A stretch of 64,000 nt of DNA from the NCBI GenBank assembly GCA_015295805.1, contig DVEF01000015.1, positions 18,452 through 82,451 on the forward strand, in the 5' to 3' direction. Positions 25,033 through 36,100 of this stretch are shown one piece after another (the first letter of the stretch is position 1; the number at the start of each line of letters is the position of its first letter). The notes beneath the pieces were generated by a model, which saw nothing but the letters and a program-made list of their open reading frames with translations, was not told the origin of the DNA and did no database searches. The stretch comes from Geminocystis sp. M7585_C2015_104. GTDB lineage: Bacteria > Cyanobacteriota > Cyanobacteriia > Cyanobacteriales > Cyanobacteriaceae. The translations under genes and the position numbers were made by a program.

Positions 25033-26937
25033 TTAGACGGAGGCGGTGGTAGTAGCGGTGGTTTTACGACGACGACGGGGGAATTTGCCTTCTATTTCTT
25101 CATCTGTTTCTGTCTCCGGGGTTTTCCTGCCTTCGGATACGTGTAGCATGAAGATGACAAGGGGTTCACTTTGGATTTCTCGTTGGATAACGCGGGAGAG
25201 GTTGGCCTCTACTTCTAAACGGATGCCATTCCAGTTGATGTCTTCGCCGGCATTTAAGAGGAGACTGCTTTTGATACGATCTTGTATAGTCCTCTCGACG
25301 GTAAAGGAGATAAGACGTTCAAGGGTGGGCAGTTCCATGGTACAAACCACGCCACGGAGGGTTATTTGTGGGGGGGAGAGGAGATTGCCTTCCGAGTCGG
25401 TGACGGCAGCCACGGTAACTACACCATCTTCCGCCAGTTGCTGACGTTCCTGCATTACATGGGCATGGACAACCCCTGCAGTATCTACCAACTGGATGCC
25501 GGAGGGGACTTTTTCGCCCTTACAGATGCTATCAGGGGTGAGTTCGACTGTTTCGCCATTGTTGACCAGGACGATGTTTTCTGGGGGTATACCCATACTA
25601 CGGGCTATTTCAGCATGTTTTACCAACATCCTATATTCCCCGTGGACTGGCACAAAGAATTTGGGTTTAGTGAGGGCCAACATGAGTTTCTGGTCTTCTT
25701 GACACCCATGGCCGGAGACGTGTATTCCCAGATGCCTTCCATATATTACATCCGCCCCCTGTAGCATCAATTTATCAATGGTATCTACAACTGCGAGGGT
25801 GTTACCGGGGATAGGGTTAGCGGAGAAGACGACGGTGTCGCCGGGGCGGATTTTGACTTGGGGGTGTTCCCCTTTGGCAATACGAGTCATAGCGGCCAGT
25901 TTCTCGCCCTGGCAGCCGGTGCAGAGGATTAATACCTCATGGTCTGGTAGATTAGAAAGATGACGGAGGGATTGGAAAAGGTGGTCAGGGCAGCGGATGT
26001 AGCCGAGATTACGGGCATGGGCAATAACGTTTAACATGGAACGTCCAACTACCCCCACCTTGCGATTATATTTCTGTGCCAGGGAGAGGATGATATTTAG
26101 ACGGTGGACGGAGGTAGAGAAGGTGGTGATAAAGAGACGGCCTCTGGTTTTGGCGAAAATGCTTTCCAGGGGGCCATATACGGCCATTTCCGAGGGGGCG
26201 AATCCGGGCACTTCCGCGTTAGTGGAGTCTCCTAACAGGCATAATACCCCTTTTTCTCCCAATTCTGCCAGACGGTGTAGGTCGAACCGTTCTCCGTCCA
26301 CTGGGGTATGGTCTATTTTGTAGTCTCCTGTGTGGATGAGTACGCCGATGGGGGTGTGGATAGCGAGGGTAAAGCTGTCGGCGATGGAGTGGGTGTTACG
26401 GATGAATTCTACTTTAAAGTATTTACCAATACTAACAACTTCTCTTGGTAGTACGGGGTGGAGTTTGGTCTTGTCTAGTAATCCTGCTTCTTCTAGTTTT
26501 TCCTCCAAAAGGGAGATAGCCAGGCGGGGGCCGTATATAAGGGGTAGGTCAATTTGTTTGAGGTGGTAGGGGATGCCGCCGATGTGATCTTCATGGGCGT
26601 GGGTAGCGATCATTGCTTTGATTTTGTGATTATTTTCCTTCAAATAGGTCATGTCGGGCAGCACAATATTAATGCCGTGCATGCCCTCGGTGGGGAAGCC
26701 CAAGCCGGCGTCTACTAGAATTATTTCATCGTCGTATTCATAGATGCAGGTATTTTTACCGATCTCATGAAGTCCTCCCAGGGGTATAATTTTTAGTTTT
26801 TTCTCTGGGGGATTCACAGGGGTTATTTCTGGGGTTGTTTCTCCGAGTATTTTGTTTGTTTTTTCTAACCCTACAGTTTTTCTGCTGCGTCTTCCCTTGA
26901 TGGCGTACACTTTGACCTCTCTTCTATTTTCTTCCAT
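25033..26937 (-). CDS. rnj: Ribonuclease J
   Basis: RNase J is a metallo-beta-lactamase-fold nuclease with endo- and 5' exonuclease activity, central to mRNA decay in cyanobacteria together with RNase E. The 634-residue product has the zinc motif THAHEDHIGG (H113-H118), GDSTNAEVPG, STSVHRLN and the beta-CASP motifs, then HVSGHGCQED and FVPVHGEYRML. The N-terminal 45 residues are an extra basic extension. The C-terminal tail is basic and threonine-rich (RRRRKTTATTTASV), as in other cyanobacterial RNase J. It follows dapA on the same strand, a gene order also found in Synechocystis. Confidence 0.95.
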   Translation of the reverse strand: MEENRREVKVYAIKGRRSRKTVGLEKTNKILGETTPEITPVNPPEKKLKIIPLGGLHEIGKNTCIYEYDDEIILVDAGLGFPTEGMHGINIVLPDMTYLKENNHKIKAMIATHAHEDHIGGIPYHLKQIDLPLIYGPRLAISLLEEKLEEAGLLDKTKLHPVLPREVVSIGKYFKVEFIRNTHSIADSFTLAIHTPIGVLIHTGDYKIDHTPVDGERFDLHRLAELGEKGVLCLLGDSTNAEVPGFAPSEMAVYGPLESIFAKTRGRLFITTFSTSVHRLNIILSLAQKYNRKVGVVGRSMLNVIAHARNLGYIRCPDHLFQSLRHLSNLPDHEVLILCTGCQGEKLAAMTRIAKGEHPQVKIRPGDTVVFSANPIPGNTLAVVDTIDKLMLQGADVIYGRHLGIHVSGHGCQEDQKLMLALTKPKFFVPVHGEYRMLVKHAEIARSMGIPPENIVLVNNGETVELTPDSICKGEKVPSGIQLVDTAGVVHAHVMQERQQLAEDGVVTVAAVTDSEGNLLSPPQITLRGVVCTMELPTLERLISFTVERTIQDRIKSSLLLNAGEDINWNGIRLEVEANLSRVIQREIQSEPLVIFMLHVSEGRKTPETETDEEIEGKFPRRRRKTTATTTASV

Positions 26938-27115
26938 AATTGCTCCTTTTTAGTTTTTTTCCTATTTTTTTCTCTATAATTTCTTCTTATTTACTCTTGG
27001 TAAACCTGATTTTGAACCCGGTAGAATAAAAAGAAAAACCCGCAACAATTTTTCCTAGGAGATACAGGTTATTGTTATTTTAATACAAGTAAGATTAAAA
27101 AGGGGGCTGGGGGGA

Positions 27116-28015
27116 TTAGAGAAGATGGAGTTGGGAGAGGACATTTTTGACCTCATCTTGTTGCTGTGGGGGGAGGGGGGAGAGGGGGAGTCTAACGCCG
27201 CCCACATCCCACCCTTGTAGCTGGAGAGCATACTTTACCGGTATAGGGTTTGTATTACAAAACAAAACTTTGAAGAGGGGGTATAGTCGGAGTTGGATTT
27301 GTTGGGCGAGGGAGGTATCTCCTTTTTGATAGGCTTGAATCATTTGTTGGATAAGGTTGCCCACTAGATGACTTGCGACACTAACGACACCGATACAACC
27401 CATTGTCATCATGGGGAGGGTTAAGAAGTCTTCGCCGGAGTAGATGAGGAAATTGTCAGGGGTTAGAAGACGGATTTTAGCGGTTTGCTCTAAGTCTCCA
27501 CTGGCTTCCTTGATGGCGACGATATTGGGGCAGTCTTGTGACAGGAGGGCTACAGTTTCGGGGGACAGATTCCTGCCTGTACGTCCTGGGATGTTATACA
27601 ACATTATGGGGAGGTCTGGGCAAGCTTGGGCGATGGCTTTAAAGTGTTGATAGAGGCCTTCCTGGGGTGGTTTATTATAATAGGGCACTACATGGAGACA
27701 GCCATCCACGCCGATTTGTTGGGCTTTTTTGGTTTGGGCGACGGCTTGGGCGGTAGAATAACTACCCGTGCCCATGATAATCTTGGCGCCGGTGCCGGCC
27801 ACTGCCTGTTTTACAACTCTTAACAATTCGTATTTTTCTTCGCTTTCCAGGGTGGGGGATTCTCCTGTAGTCCCACAGACCACCAAGCCATCACTGCCAT
27901 TAGTAACTAGGTGGTAGGCAAGCCTTTCCGCCATGGCATAGTTAACGGCGCCATCAGCGGTAAAGGGTGTCACCATAGCGGTTAAAACTCGACCAAAAAG
28001 ATAGTCACTCATCAC
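27116..28015 (-). CDS. dapA: 4-hydroxy-tetrahydrodipicolinate synthase DapA
   Basis: DapA condenses pyruvate with aspartate semialdehyde in lysine and peptidoglycan-precursor synthesis. The 299-residue product has [10 protein letters not shown], the YNIPGRTG motif with Y140, and the Schiff-base lysine K169 in [11 protein letters not shown]. The start may be the first or second of two adjacent ATG codons. The asd gene ends 45 bases upstream, so substrate supply and use are encoded together. Confidence 0.96.
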   Translation of the reverse strand: MMSDYLFGRVLTAMVTPFTADGAVNYAMAERLAYHLVTNGSDGLVVCGTTGESPTLESEEKYELLRVVKQAVAGTGAKIIMGTGSYSTAQAVAQTKKAQQIGVDGCLHVVPYYNKPPQEGLYQHFKAIAQACPDLPIMLYNIPGRTGRNLSPETVALLSQDCPNIVAIKEASGDLEQTAKIRLLTPDNFLIYSGEDFLTLPMMTMGCIGVVSVASHLVGNLIQQMIQAYQKGDTSLAQQIQLRLYPLFKVLFCNTNPIPVKYALQLQGWDVGGVRLPLSPLPPQQQDEVKNVLSQLHLL

Positions 28016-28060
28016 TGTATAGGGGGGTTAGGATTTGGGGTCAAGGGGATAGGGCATGTA

Positions 28061-29077
28061 TTAGAGGAGATTTTCGGCCACCAGCAGTTCAGCGATTTGG
28101 ACGGCATTCAGGGCGGCGCCTTTGCGGATTTGGTCGCCACACAACCATAATTCTAGGGCATTAGGGTTAGAGATGTCTTGACGGATTCTCCCTACCAATA
28201 CTTCGTCTTTGCCGGTGGCGTCTATAGGCATTGGGAAGTAGTTACGTTGCCAGTCTTCTACCAGTTTAACTCCCGGGGCTTGGGAGAGGATTTCCCTTGC
28301 TTTTTCCACGGGGAAGGGTTGGGAAAATTCCAGGTTTACCGCTTCTGAGTGGGCTCGTAGTACAGGTACTCTTACACAGGTAGCGGTTAGGCGGATGTTG
28401 TCATCGCCGAAGATTTTGCGGGTTTCATTAACCATTTTCATCTCTTCCTCACAATAGCCATTAGGCTGAAGGGGAGAGTTATGGGGGAAGAGGTTAAAGG
28501 CGAGGGGATAGGGTAGCACTTCGGTTTTTGGAGGTGAGCCCCTAACAATCGCCTCCGCTTGGGCTTTTAATTCCTCCATTGCTCTTGCGCCTGCCCCACT
28601 AGCTGACTGATAGGTTGCCACCACTACTCTTCGGATGGGCTGCTGCCGGTGTAGGGGGTATATAGCAACTCCTAGGAGTATGGTAGTACAGTTTGGGTTA
28701 GCAATAATACCTTTATGGTTTGCAGCGGCATGGGGGTTTATTTCCGGCACCACTAGTGGCACATCGGGATTTAGGCGGAAGGCACTGGAGTTGTCTATCA
28801 TGACGGCGCCTGCCGCCACAATTTTGCTGGCCCACTGTTTAGAGGTGCTGCTGCCGGCGGATGCCAAGACTAAATCCATGCCGGTAAAGGCTTGTTCCGT
28901 GGTAGCCTCTACTTCTAGCAACTCTCCTTGGAAAGGTATTTTAGTGCCTGCGGAGCGGGGGGATGCTAATAATTTTAGTTCTTTTATGGGGAATTTCCGC
29001 TCTGCCAGGATGTGGATTAACTCCGTGCCGACAGCGCCTGTTGCCCCTAGTATGGCAACCCTATATTCTTTTGCCAA
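28061..29077 (-). CDS. asd: Aspartate-semialdehyde dehydrogenase
   Basis: This NADPH-dependent enzyme makes aspartate semialdehyde for lysine, threonine and methionine. The 338-residue product has GATGAVG at 11-17, the catalytic cysteine C130 in IANPNCTT, and the later motif RVPVLRAHSEAVNLEF. It heads the asd-dapA-rnj gene run. Confidence 0.96.
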   Translation of the reverse strand: MAKEYRVAILGATGAVGTELIHILAERKFPIKELKLLASPRSAGTKIPFQGELLEVEATTEQAFTGMDLVLASAGSSTSKQWASKIVAAGAVMIDNSSAFRLNPDVPLVVPEINPHAAANHKGIIANPNCTTILLGVAIYPLHRQQPIRRVVVATYQSASGAGARAMEELKAQAEAIVRGSPPKTEVLPYPLAFNLFPHNSPLQPNGYCEEEMKMVNETRKIFGDDNIRLTATCVRVPVLRAHSEAVNLEFSQPFPVEKAREILSQAPGVKLVEDWQRNYFPMPIDATGKDEVLVGRIRQDISNPNALELWLCGDQIRKGAALNAVQIAELLVAENLL

Positions 29078-29115
29078 ATAACTCTCCTCCTTTTTTCTAA
29101 GCCGACTTATATATT

Positions 29116-29526
29116 CTAGTATCCTTTTTTCAGGGCGAATTCTACTTGTTTAAATTCCTGTAGTATACGTTGTTTTAGTTTATCTGGTAGTGGTCGGGTG
29201 CCATAGGACGTATAGTAACCTGCCAGGGAATTAAGAGCGGTTTGCATAGTGGTAAAGGATCTTAATCCATTATACTTGTTATTGCGACGATAGCGGGCTA
29301 TATAGTCGTTAATTTTTCTACGGGCTTGGGCTTGTATTTCTTTTTTCACTTCTGGTGGGGCATCTGCTGGCAATTCTACTGCCCTGGTTAACTCTTGTAC
29401 CACTTCTATTGTGTCATTTACGTAGTTCCCAGTAAGACTATCAGCTAGGAGGGGGGGGGTATAAGCAAAAAAGAGGGTAAAGGCCAAGACAGAGGCGAGA
29501 ATTCGAGTAATAGAGGCTCTAATCAT
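29116..29526 (-). CDS. psb27: Photosystem II assembly protein Psb27
   Basis: Psb27 binds CP43 on the lumen side of assembling photosystem II and keeps the manganese cluster from forming too early. The 136-residue product has the family pattern LTGNYVNDTIEVVQELTRAV, RKINDYIARYRRN and LRSFTTMQTALNSLAGYYTSYG, followed by RPLPDKLKQRILQEFKQVE. The signal peptide ends in PPLLADSLTGNY and has no cysteine. Other cyanobacterial Psb27 proteins I recall are lipoproteins with a lipobox cysteine here. Cleavage by signal peptidase I at about 28/29 is expected instead. Confidence 0.93.
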   Translation of the reverse strand: MIRASITRILASVLAFTLFFAYTPPLLADSLTGNYVNDTIEVVQELTRAVELPADAPPEVKKEIQAQARRKINDYIARYRRNNKYNGLRSFTTMQTALNSLAGYYTSYGTRPLPDKLKQRILQEFKQVEFALKKGY

Positions 29527-29591
29527 GACAAGAATGGGTTGAGAACAGATTTGCTATGATTTTACCAGGGAAAAGAGACAGTTGTTAACTG

Positions 29592-30782
29592 TCAAGGGGC
29601 CTTAGTGGTGGCGAATTTAATTTTAAGGTAGTCTCCTTCCATTTTGGCGCCGGCGGGGGAGAGGGTAGCCAAAGCTTGGGGCAAAACCAGGTTACGACGG
29701 TGGTTTCCTATTCTAACATTTAATTCATCGCCGGTTTTGTTTAGTTTTATTTGTTGTTTGGGGATGCCTGGTAGATATAGTTCGAGACTGTAGGTTTTGT
29801 CTTCTTGGACTACTCTGATAGTATTTTCCCGGTAGTATACTTGAGTTGGGTCTTCGTCGCCGGGGTAGAGGGTGTCTTTAAGTCTTTCTAGGGCTGCCAA
29901 ACCACACATTTCCTCGGGGAAGAGGGGTACTTCCTTTACGGGGAGGGGGTGGAAGTCGTCATATATTTGTTGCTTGTAGATTTTCTGGGTTTCTTTCCAC
30001 TTTTGGAAGAAAGGGTCTTCTACGGTTTCTGGGATAATACGATTAGCAATTATCAGGTCAGTGGCCACATTATAAAGGCTAAGATAGGCATGGGCGCGGA
30101 GGGACTCTTTTATTACCATTTTTTCGGGGTTAGTAACAAGACGGACGGTGGTTTGGGTGTTGTCGGTAAGGACTTTTTCTAATTCTTCGATTTGGAGGTA
30201 GAATTCATAGGGTGCCTCCATTACCTCATTGGAGGGGAGAGAGAAACCGGCAATGGGTTTAAAGATGGGCTCAAAAATGGGGCGTAAGGCTGCTGACATG
30301 GTTTGGAAGGGTTTATAGAATTTGCGCATGTACCACCCGCCCACCTCTGGTAGACTTAATAGACGTAAGGCTGTGCCTGTGGGGGCCGAGTCTATAATCA
30401 GTACATCAAAATCTCCCTCATCATAGTGCCTTTTCATCCTCACTAGACTAAAGATTTCGTCCATCCCTGGCAGTATTGCCAATTCTTCTGCCTGTACTCC
30501 ATCCAGTCCTCTTGCCTGAAGTACCTCAGTAATGTAGCGCTTTACAGCCCCCCAGTTGTTTTCTAACTCCATGAGGGCGTCCAACTCTGCCGCCCAGAGG
30601 TTGTCTTTGATAAGTCTGGGTTCATGTGCCAATTCTAGCTCAAAACTGTCGGCGAGGGAGTGGGCTGGATCTGTACTTAAAACTAGGGTTTTATAGCCAA
30701 GGGAGGCACATTTTAGGCCAGTTGCGGCGGCGACGGAGGTTTTTCCCACTCCCCCTTTTCCTGTCATCAGAATTACGCGCAT
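29592..30782 (-). CDS. ArsA/Get3-like ATPase with HSP20-like C-terminal domain
   Basis: The 396-residue product has the deviant P-loop GKGGVGKT at 8-15 and the switch motif [13 protein letters not shown], followed by [16 protein letters not shown]. This places it in the ArsA/TRC40/Get3 group of the SIMIBI ATPases. The last 75 residues ([17 protein letters not shown] onward) form an alpha-crystallin-like beta sandwich, as in the ArsA_HSP20 family of phototrophs. There are no paired metal-binding cysteines of arsenite pumps and no ArsB neighbour, so targeting or chaperoning of membrane proteins is more likely than arsenite export. Confidence 0.88.
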   Translation of the reverse strand: MRVILMTGKGGVGKTSVAAATGLKCASLGYKTLVLSTDPAHSLADSFELELAHEPRLIKDNLWAAELDALMELENNWGAVKRYITEVLQARGLDGVQAEELAILPGMDEIFSLVRMKRHYDEGDFDVLIIDSAPTGTALRLLSLPEVGGWYMRKFYKPFQTMSAALRPIFEPIFKPIAGFSLPSNEVMEAPYEFYLQIEELEKVLTDNTQTTVRLVTNPEKMVIKESLRAHAYLSLYNVATDLIIANRIIPETVEDPFFQKWKETQKIYKQQIYDDFHPLPVKEVPLFPEEMCGLAALERLKDTLYPGDEDPTQVYYRENTIRVVQEDKTYSLELYLPGIPKQQIKLNKTGDELNVRIGNHRRNLVLPQALATLSPAGAKMEGDYLKIKFATTKAP

Positions 30783-30848
30783 ATCCGTCAGTTCTAGTTC
30801 ATTTCCCTTTTAGAGTATAACGTTTTGTTAAGAAATTTCGTGGTTCTT

Positions 30849-31562
30849 TTAAGTTTTTCCCGCCGCCAGGGTGGGGTAAAGGATTTCCTTAATGGGTTGG
30901 CGAGACAGGCAATACCAGTGACAGGCAAACAAATCCGGTTGTTGGATATGGATGGAGGCGATAGCGGGGGTGGCAGGGAAGGGCCAAAGGCGGTCGAAGA
31001 TGATATCCTCTCCCATAAGGCGGAATTGTAGCAGATAGACGGAGGGGATTGCCCCTATAGAGTCTAACAAGTCATTAGCGAGACGATGTAGTTTTTTGAG
31101 GATGGGGGAGGGTAGGGTGTAGGGGTAGCGATAGTCGTTAGGAATTACCCCCTCCGCTATTATTGAGCCGTAGATTAGTTTTTCTTCTGTCATAATGATA
31201 GGCAGCCACAAATCCCCCAGCCAGCAGTTGTCTTTGCTGGTTTGGTAGCCAAACTTTGCCTCCACCCATTTCCTCCTGGCTTCCAAGTCGCGACAGGCTG
31301 CATATACTTGGCGTGCGGGGAAATCAAACCAATCTGGTAGTTTTATTGTAAGGGGGCAGTATATATATTCAGGGGAGGCTGGTGGTAGTTGTATAGATTT
31401 CGACCATAACTCAGCCCCACCAATGATTTCCACCTGGAAGTTTTTTCCCGACTGGGTGATACTTTTGGCTAACGCTGATGCCATTCTTTCCGTTACTGGG
31501 GATTTGCGGCTGATGTTTCCCCCTTCCACCTGGGCGTTAACAATTATAGTGACTTTTGACAT
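30849..31562 (-). CDS. Conserved-type hypothetical protein
   Basis: The 237-residue product is soluble, with no signal peptide and no motif I can name. It opens SKVTIIVNAQVEGGNISRKS. A cysteine- and tryptophan-bearing centre (SKDNCWLGDLWLPIIMTEEK) follows, and it ends in HIQQPDLFACHWYCLSRQPI. Composition and codon use match the neighbours. It lies 66 bases upstream of the ArsA-like gene on the same strand and may be co-transcribed with it. Confidence 0.7.
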   Translation of the reverse strand: MSKVTIIVNAQVEGGNISRKSPVTERMASALAKSITQSGKNFQVEIIGGAELWSKSIQLPPASPEYIYCPLTIKLPDWFDFPARQVYAACRDLEARRKWVEAKFGYQTSKDNCWLGDLWLPIIMTEEKLIYGSIIAEGVIPNDYRYPYTLPSPILKKLHRLANDLLDSIGAIPSVYLLQFRLMGEDIIFDRLWPFPATPAIASIHIQQPDLFACHWYCLSRQPIKEILYPTLAAGKT

Positions 31563-31784
31563 CCTTCCACCTATCGGTTGCTAATCCCTATTATCCCAGT
31601 TTGAGGTGCTCAATCCTCGGGGTGTTTCGACTCATCACCATCCCCTTCTTGGATTCTTCTTTAATGGCCGTAGGAGGGGTTTAGGGTTTTTGTATTTTTT
31701 TTTGATTTACAAAGTAAATAATTCGACAACCCTTGCCCTAACATTTCCCATTATAGGAGAGGGGCAAGGCTGTCATCATGCAGT

Positions 31785-33098
31785 CTAACCCTGACTTTCT
31801 GGGGTTTCGGTTGGAGTAGTGGATGTAGTTTCTTCTACCTCAGCAGGGGGAGTGGTTTCTGTCTTAGTTTCTGCCTGAGGAGTTTCAGCAGGGGGAGTGA
31901 TTTCTGTCTTAGTTTCCACTTGAGGAGTTTTAGCAGGGGGAGTGATTTCTGTCTTAGTTTCTGCCTGAGGAGTTTCAGCAGGGGGAGTGGTTTCTGTCTT
32001 AGTTTCCACTTGAGGAGTTTTAGCAGGGGGAGTGATTTCTGTCTTAGTTTCTGCCTGAGGAGTTTCAGCAGGGGGAGTGGTTTCTGTCTTAGTTTCTGCC
32101 TGAGGAGTTTCAGCAGGGGGAGTGGTTTCTGTCTTGACGGGTGGAATGGTTTCGGTAGGCAATTGTGTTTCCTCTACCGGTTTGTAGTTTTTGATGACAA
32201 TGGCTTTGGCTTTTTCTAAGGGGATTTTGCCGGTTACCAGTTGTGCTAGGGTGTCTTGTTTGCTGGGATCGTATTCTACTGCCCTTACAGTACTATTAAA
32301 GGCATTGTTGACCACATTGCCATTTTCGTCTACATACTCCAGTTTAACCCAGTTGGTGCCTTTTTGGAATCCTTGTAGATAGATGGTTTCCCAGGTGTCT
32401 AACAGGAAAGACTCGCCGTTGACAGTAGTACGAATGCGCCAGTCTACAATATCATCCTGGGGGTTTTCCCGGGCAACCACATGGAGAGGGGCATTAGTTA
32501 GATAAAAGTCTAACATAAGTGGTTCGGCCCCGTACACCCCCTGGGGTTGGTTGTAGGTTAAAAGGGGTAGGTTTGGGGAGGGGTTGTTATCATCAGTGGG
32601 GGTGAAGACATGGAATATGGTTTGGGCGTAGGCTGTTGGGTTTTTAAAAGTCTCATTCCAGGGATAAGCCGCTATGACTCTGATAGTATGAGTGCCGGGT
32701 GCTAGATTAGATAACAAAATGGGCTCTTCTGTGCTATAAACTTCTTGTGGAGGTTGGTTGTCCAGGAATAATAGCAGATGTGGCCCCATTTGTAATTCTT
32801 CGTCTTTGAATAATTCTAAGCCCTCTACAGACACCCTCACGGCTACTTGTTGACTGTTTAGGGTTTCATTGTTGCCCGGAGAGATGATTTGTACTTTTGG
32901 TTTGGTGTAGGCGAAGGTTTCTTTTAGTTGTTGAATCAGGGGTGGGGGAGGCACTTCTTTTATTTTTTCTACTTTTGGGATAGGGGTTTTAGAATCAGTG
33001 TTGAAGGCTTGTACACTTTCGATGCTGTCCTTACAAGCGGTTATTGTCCAACTCAACAGGAAAACTGCTAGCCAGGAGAGGATTCTGCGACAAGTCAT
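31785..33098 (-). CDS. Lipoprotein with Ig-like domain and PT-rich tandem-repeat tail
   Basis: The 437-residue product starts with a signal sequence and a lipobox ending at C22 (SWTITAC), so it should be anchored to a membrane by lipid. The central part has an immunoglobulin-like domain at about 65-175 (VQIISPGNNETLNSQQVAVR, PHLLLFLDNQPPQEVY, LAPGTHTIRVIAAYPW) and a second beta-rich domain at about 185-290. The C-terminal 125 residues are a proline/threonine/glutamate-rich tail with six copies of a 15-residue unit (TPQAETKTETTPPAE). The tail is likely extended and crosses the periplasm or wall. The function is unknown. Confidence 0.8.
   Translation of the reverse strand: MTCRRILSWLAVFLLSWTITACKDSIESVQAFNTDSKTPIPKVEKIKEVPPPPLIQQLKETFAYTKPKVQIISPGNNETLNSQQVAVRVSVEGLELFKDEELQMGPHLLLFLDNQPPQEVYSTEEPILLSNLAPGTHTIRVIAAYPWNETFKNPTAYAQTIFHVFTPTDDNNPSPNLPLLTYNQPQGVYGAEPLMLDFYLTNAPLHVVARENPQDDIVDWRIRTTVNGESFLLDTWETIYLQGFQKGTNWVKLEYVDENGNVVNNAFNSTVRAVEYDPSKQDTLAQLVTGKIPLEKAKAIVIKNYKPVEETQLPTETIPPVKTETTPPAETPQAETKTETTPPAETPQAETKTEITPPAKTPQVETKTETTPPAETPQAETKTEITPPAKTPQVETKTEITPPAETPQAETKTETTPPAEVEETTSTTPTETPESQG
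31839..32132 (-). repeat. 45-bp coding tandem repeats
   Basis: Six full copies of a 45-bp unit (31839-32108) and one partial copy encode the PT-rich tail. Two copies with alternating K/V and E/A variants form a 90-bp higher-order unit that is itself duplicated, pointing to recent expansion by slippage or unequal recombination. All copies stay in frame. Confidence 0.9.
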
Positions 33099-33169
33099 GT
33101 TTTCGCCGTTTCTGCCGTTGCTATTTCGTTACTAATGATAACGGATTTTGTTTATTTATTCGGAATGGG

Positions 33170-36100
33170 TTACAATTTGACTGCCAAAACTTGAGTATGG
33201 GCGCCACGGGCTTGTGTTACTCCTATTGTCCTCTCCGCTGCTTCTATCATTGGTCGTCTCAAACTCACCACTATAAACTGTGCATATTCCGCCTGTTTTT
33301 TTATCATTTTTGCTAGTTTTTCCACATTGGCGCCGTCTAAAAACATGTCTACTTCATCAAAGGCATAAAAGGGAGACGGACGGTATTGTTGTAGGGCAAA
33401 AATAAAACTGAGGGCAGTAAGAGACTTCTCACCTCCTGACATGGAATTTAATTTTTGCACCGGTTTTCCCTTTGGGTGGGCTACTAGGTTTAATCCTCCA
33501 TTGAAGGGATTATTTTCGTCTTCTAGTTGTAGATAACCATCCCCCTCTGAAAGGGTGGCAAAAATCTTCTTGAAGTTTTCATTTACCGCCTCAAATGCCT
33601 CCCTGAATGCCCTTAATCTCAGAGTCTTTAGGTTTTCTATTCTCAACAGCAATTCCCTCCTTTCTGTCGCCAATGTATTCATTTTCTCTGATAATTCTGC
33701 CAATCTCCTCTGATTATTTTCGTACTCCTCTATGGCCAGCATATTCACGGGCTCTAGGGCGGCTATTTTCCTCTCCAGCCGGCTAATCTCCCCTCTTATA
33801 TCTTCCAGTTTTTTGGCTAAAATTTCCGGTTGTATTTTGTCTATATCCTCCTCAAATAATTGCCTCGCCCCTGGTGTATTTGGAATTTCCTTGGGTAGCT
33901 CTCCTATTTGTCTGTTTATGTCTTCCAGTCTTAGCCGTAATTCCTCCTCTTTTATCCTCGTTTTCTCCAGGAGCAATTCAGTCTGCTTTTTCAAATCTTC
34001 TGTCTCTTTAATTTCCTCCTCCGTTTTGTCTCTTTGCTGTTTATATTCTTTCAATTTCGCTTCTATTTCTGCCAGTCTTGTTTCTAGCTGTTTTATAGTC
34101 TCATTTACAGATGTTTCTTGTTGTTTTAGCTGAGTAAATTTTTTATTTTTAGATGTCATTTCCTGATTTATTTCCTGAATTTGGCCCTTGAAGTATTGCT
34201 GCTGGCTCAGGAGTTTTTCTAGTTCGCCTTTGCCAGTTATTAACCGTCTTTCGGCAGTTTCCATCTGGCTATTAATTTCTTCCAGATATGCTTCTAGTTG
34301 TGAGATGGTTTGCTGCAATTGTTGCCACTGCTGACTGTTAAAAGTTGCCTCTAATTCCTTTAGGGTTTTGATTTTGTCTTCCAGGGAGTTTTGTAGGAGG
34401 GGAATGGCTTGGGCCAAATTTTCCAATTGCTGTTGACTTTGTTGCAGATGATGACGGTTTTCCTGGTAGATGGTAGTTATTTTTTCCACCTCGGCTTGTA
34501 GGAGTTGAATTTCTTTTTTACTGTGCTCTAGTAACAACTGTTGTTTGTGATAATCCTGTCTTGTTTTATTTAATTGCAGTGAGAGGGTTGACATTTCTCC
34601 CCTTTTTTGTGATAGGATGGTGGTAAGATGGGCCCTTATTGTTTCTATTTCCGCGAGTCTGGCAGAAAGGGAATGTAACTGGCTGCTAATGGGAGAGGGG
34701 GAAGAGAAGCCAAAGGGAAAGGTTGTGCGGGGGGGAAGACTGCCACCAGTGATGGCGCCACTGGTTTCTAGTAACTCGCCGGTGAGGGTTACAATGCGGT
34801 ATTTGCCGAGGAAATTACGGGCGGATTCTAGAGAGTCAAAAACAAGGGTATTGCCAAAGACGTAGGCGAAAATTGGTTGATAACGAGGCTCAAATCGTAC
34901 TAGATTGATAGCCAAATCAATAAAACCTGTGGCATTACGGACTGTCTGTGGCACATAAACGGGGGGAGGATTTATTTTATTAAGGGGGAGAAAAGTTGCC
35001 CTTCCGGCTTTTTGTTGTTTCAATAGTTGGATGGCCAAGGCGGCTACGTTGTCGTCTTCTACCACAATATAGCCGAGACGACTACCAGCAGCAATTTCTA
35101 AAGCCAGTTGATATTTTGTCTCAACTTCCCCCAGTTGAGCCACTAAACCACAGACGCCTGACAGGTTGGAGTTGAGAATAATTTTACTGGCTGTAGTGCC
35201 CTGAGCTTCTTGTTGTGCTTGTCTAGTAGCCTCCAATTGGTAGAATAGTTTTTGTTTTTCCCTTTCTTCTTTTTCTAGGCGGATGAGGGTTTCCTGATGT
35301 AGTTTTAAATCTGCTTCCAATTGGGATATTTTCTCCGTCAATTCTTGGACTTGTTGTCTGTATTTTTCCTCTTCCGTTTCCAGGGAGAATACTGTTTGCC
35401 GCTTGGCTTTTATTTCTTCTCCTAAGAATGCCAGTTTTTGTTGACTTTCTGCCAGAAGTTGTGAGAGGTTGGCACATCTTTCCTTCAACAATGCTTCTTG
35501 AGTGAGGAGAGGATTGAGTTTGTCTTGTAATTCTTTGATTTCCTGGTTTAATCCCCTTTGTTTGTTTAGCAATTCCTGGGAGTTACTGGCAAGAGAGTTG
35601 GCCTGTATTTTCTTTTGTTGTAGGGCAATTTTGATATTATTTCTTTCTGCTGCCAAGAAGGGGATTGTTTTCGTATCCAGGATTTTTATTTCGTCAAGGA
35701 GAGTAGCTATTTGGCCATCATTAACGACAATATTGGCGTTAATTTCCTGAATTTTTGCTGCATATTCTTCCCGGAGGGCGGTGAGAGTTTCTAGGTTTTT
35801 CCAAATGTTTTCTCTTCGGACTTTTTCCGTAGCTAACTGGGAGGTAATTTTGATTTTTTCGTCTTCTCCCAAGGCTTTGATGAGGTAATTTAAATGGGAC
35901 AAATTCTCCTGAAGTTTTACGATTTTTTCTTGAAGCTGTTCTAGTTGTTTGCCAAGAGATTTTTGCTGGCTGTTAAGACTTTGTATTTGTTGGAATAGCC
36001 TGTGTTTTTCCTGTTGAAGATAATGCCAATTGACGACTAAATCCCATTGTTTTTTTTCCTGAATTTCGGTTTTTAGTTTTTGATATTTTGCGGCTTTTTC

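Noticed and set aside
29592..30782. Arsenite-pump ATPase
   Set aside because: It has a single ATPase domain, an HSP20-like tail, no paired metal cysteines and no ArsB or ArsR neighbour, so an ArsA/Get3-like role is the safer call.
31606..31788. Open frame of 60 codons on the plus strand between two minus-strand genes
   Set aside because: It has no ribosome binding site and low-complexity hydrophobic content, and it overlaps the end of the lipoprotein gene.
31839..32132. Regular 45-bp repeats that could look like a CRISPR array
   Set aside because: The units are contiguous without spacers, keep one reading frame and encode a PT-rich protein tail. There are no cas genes.
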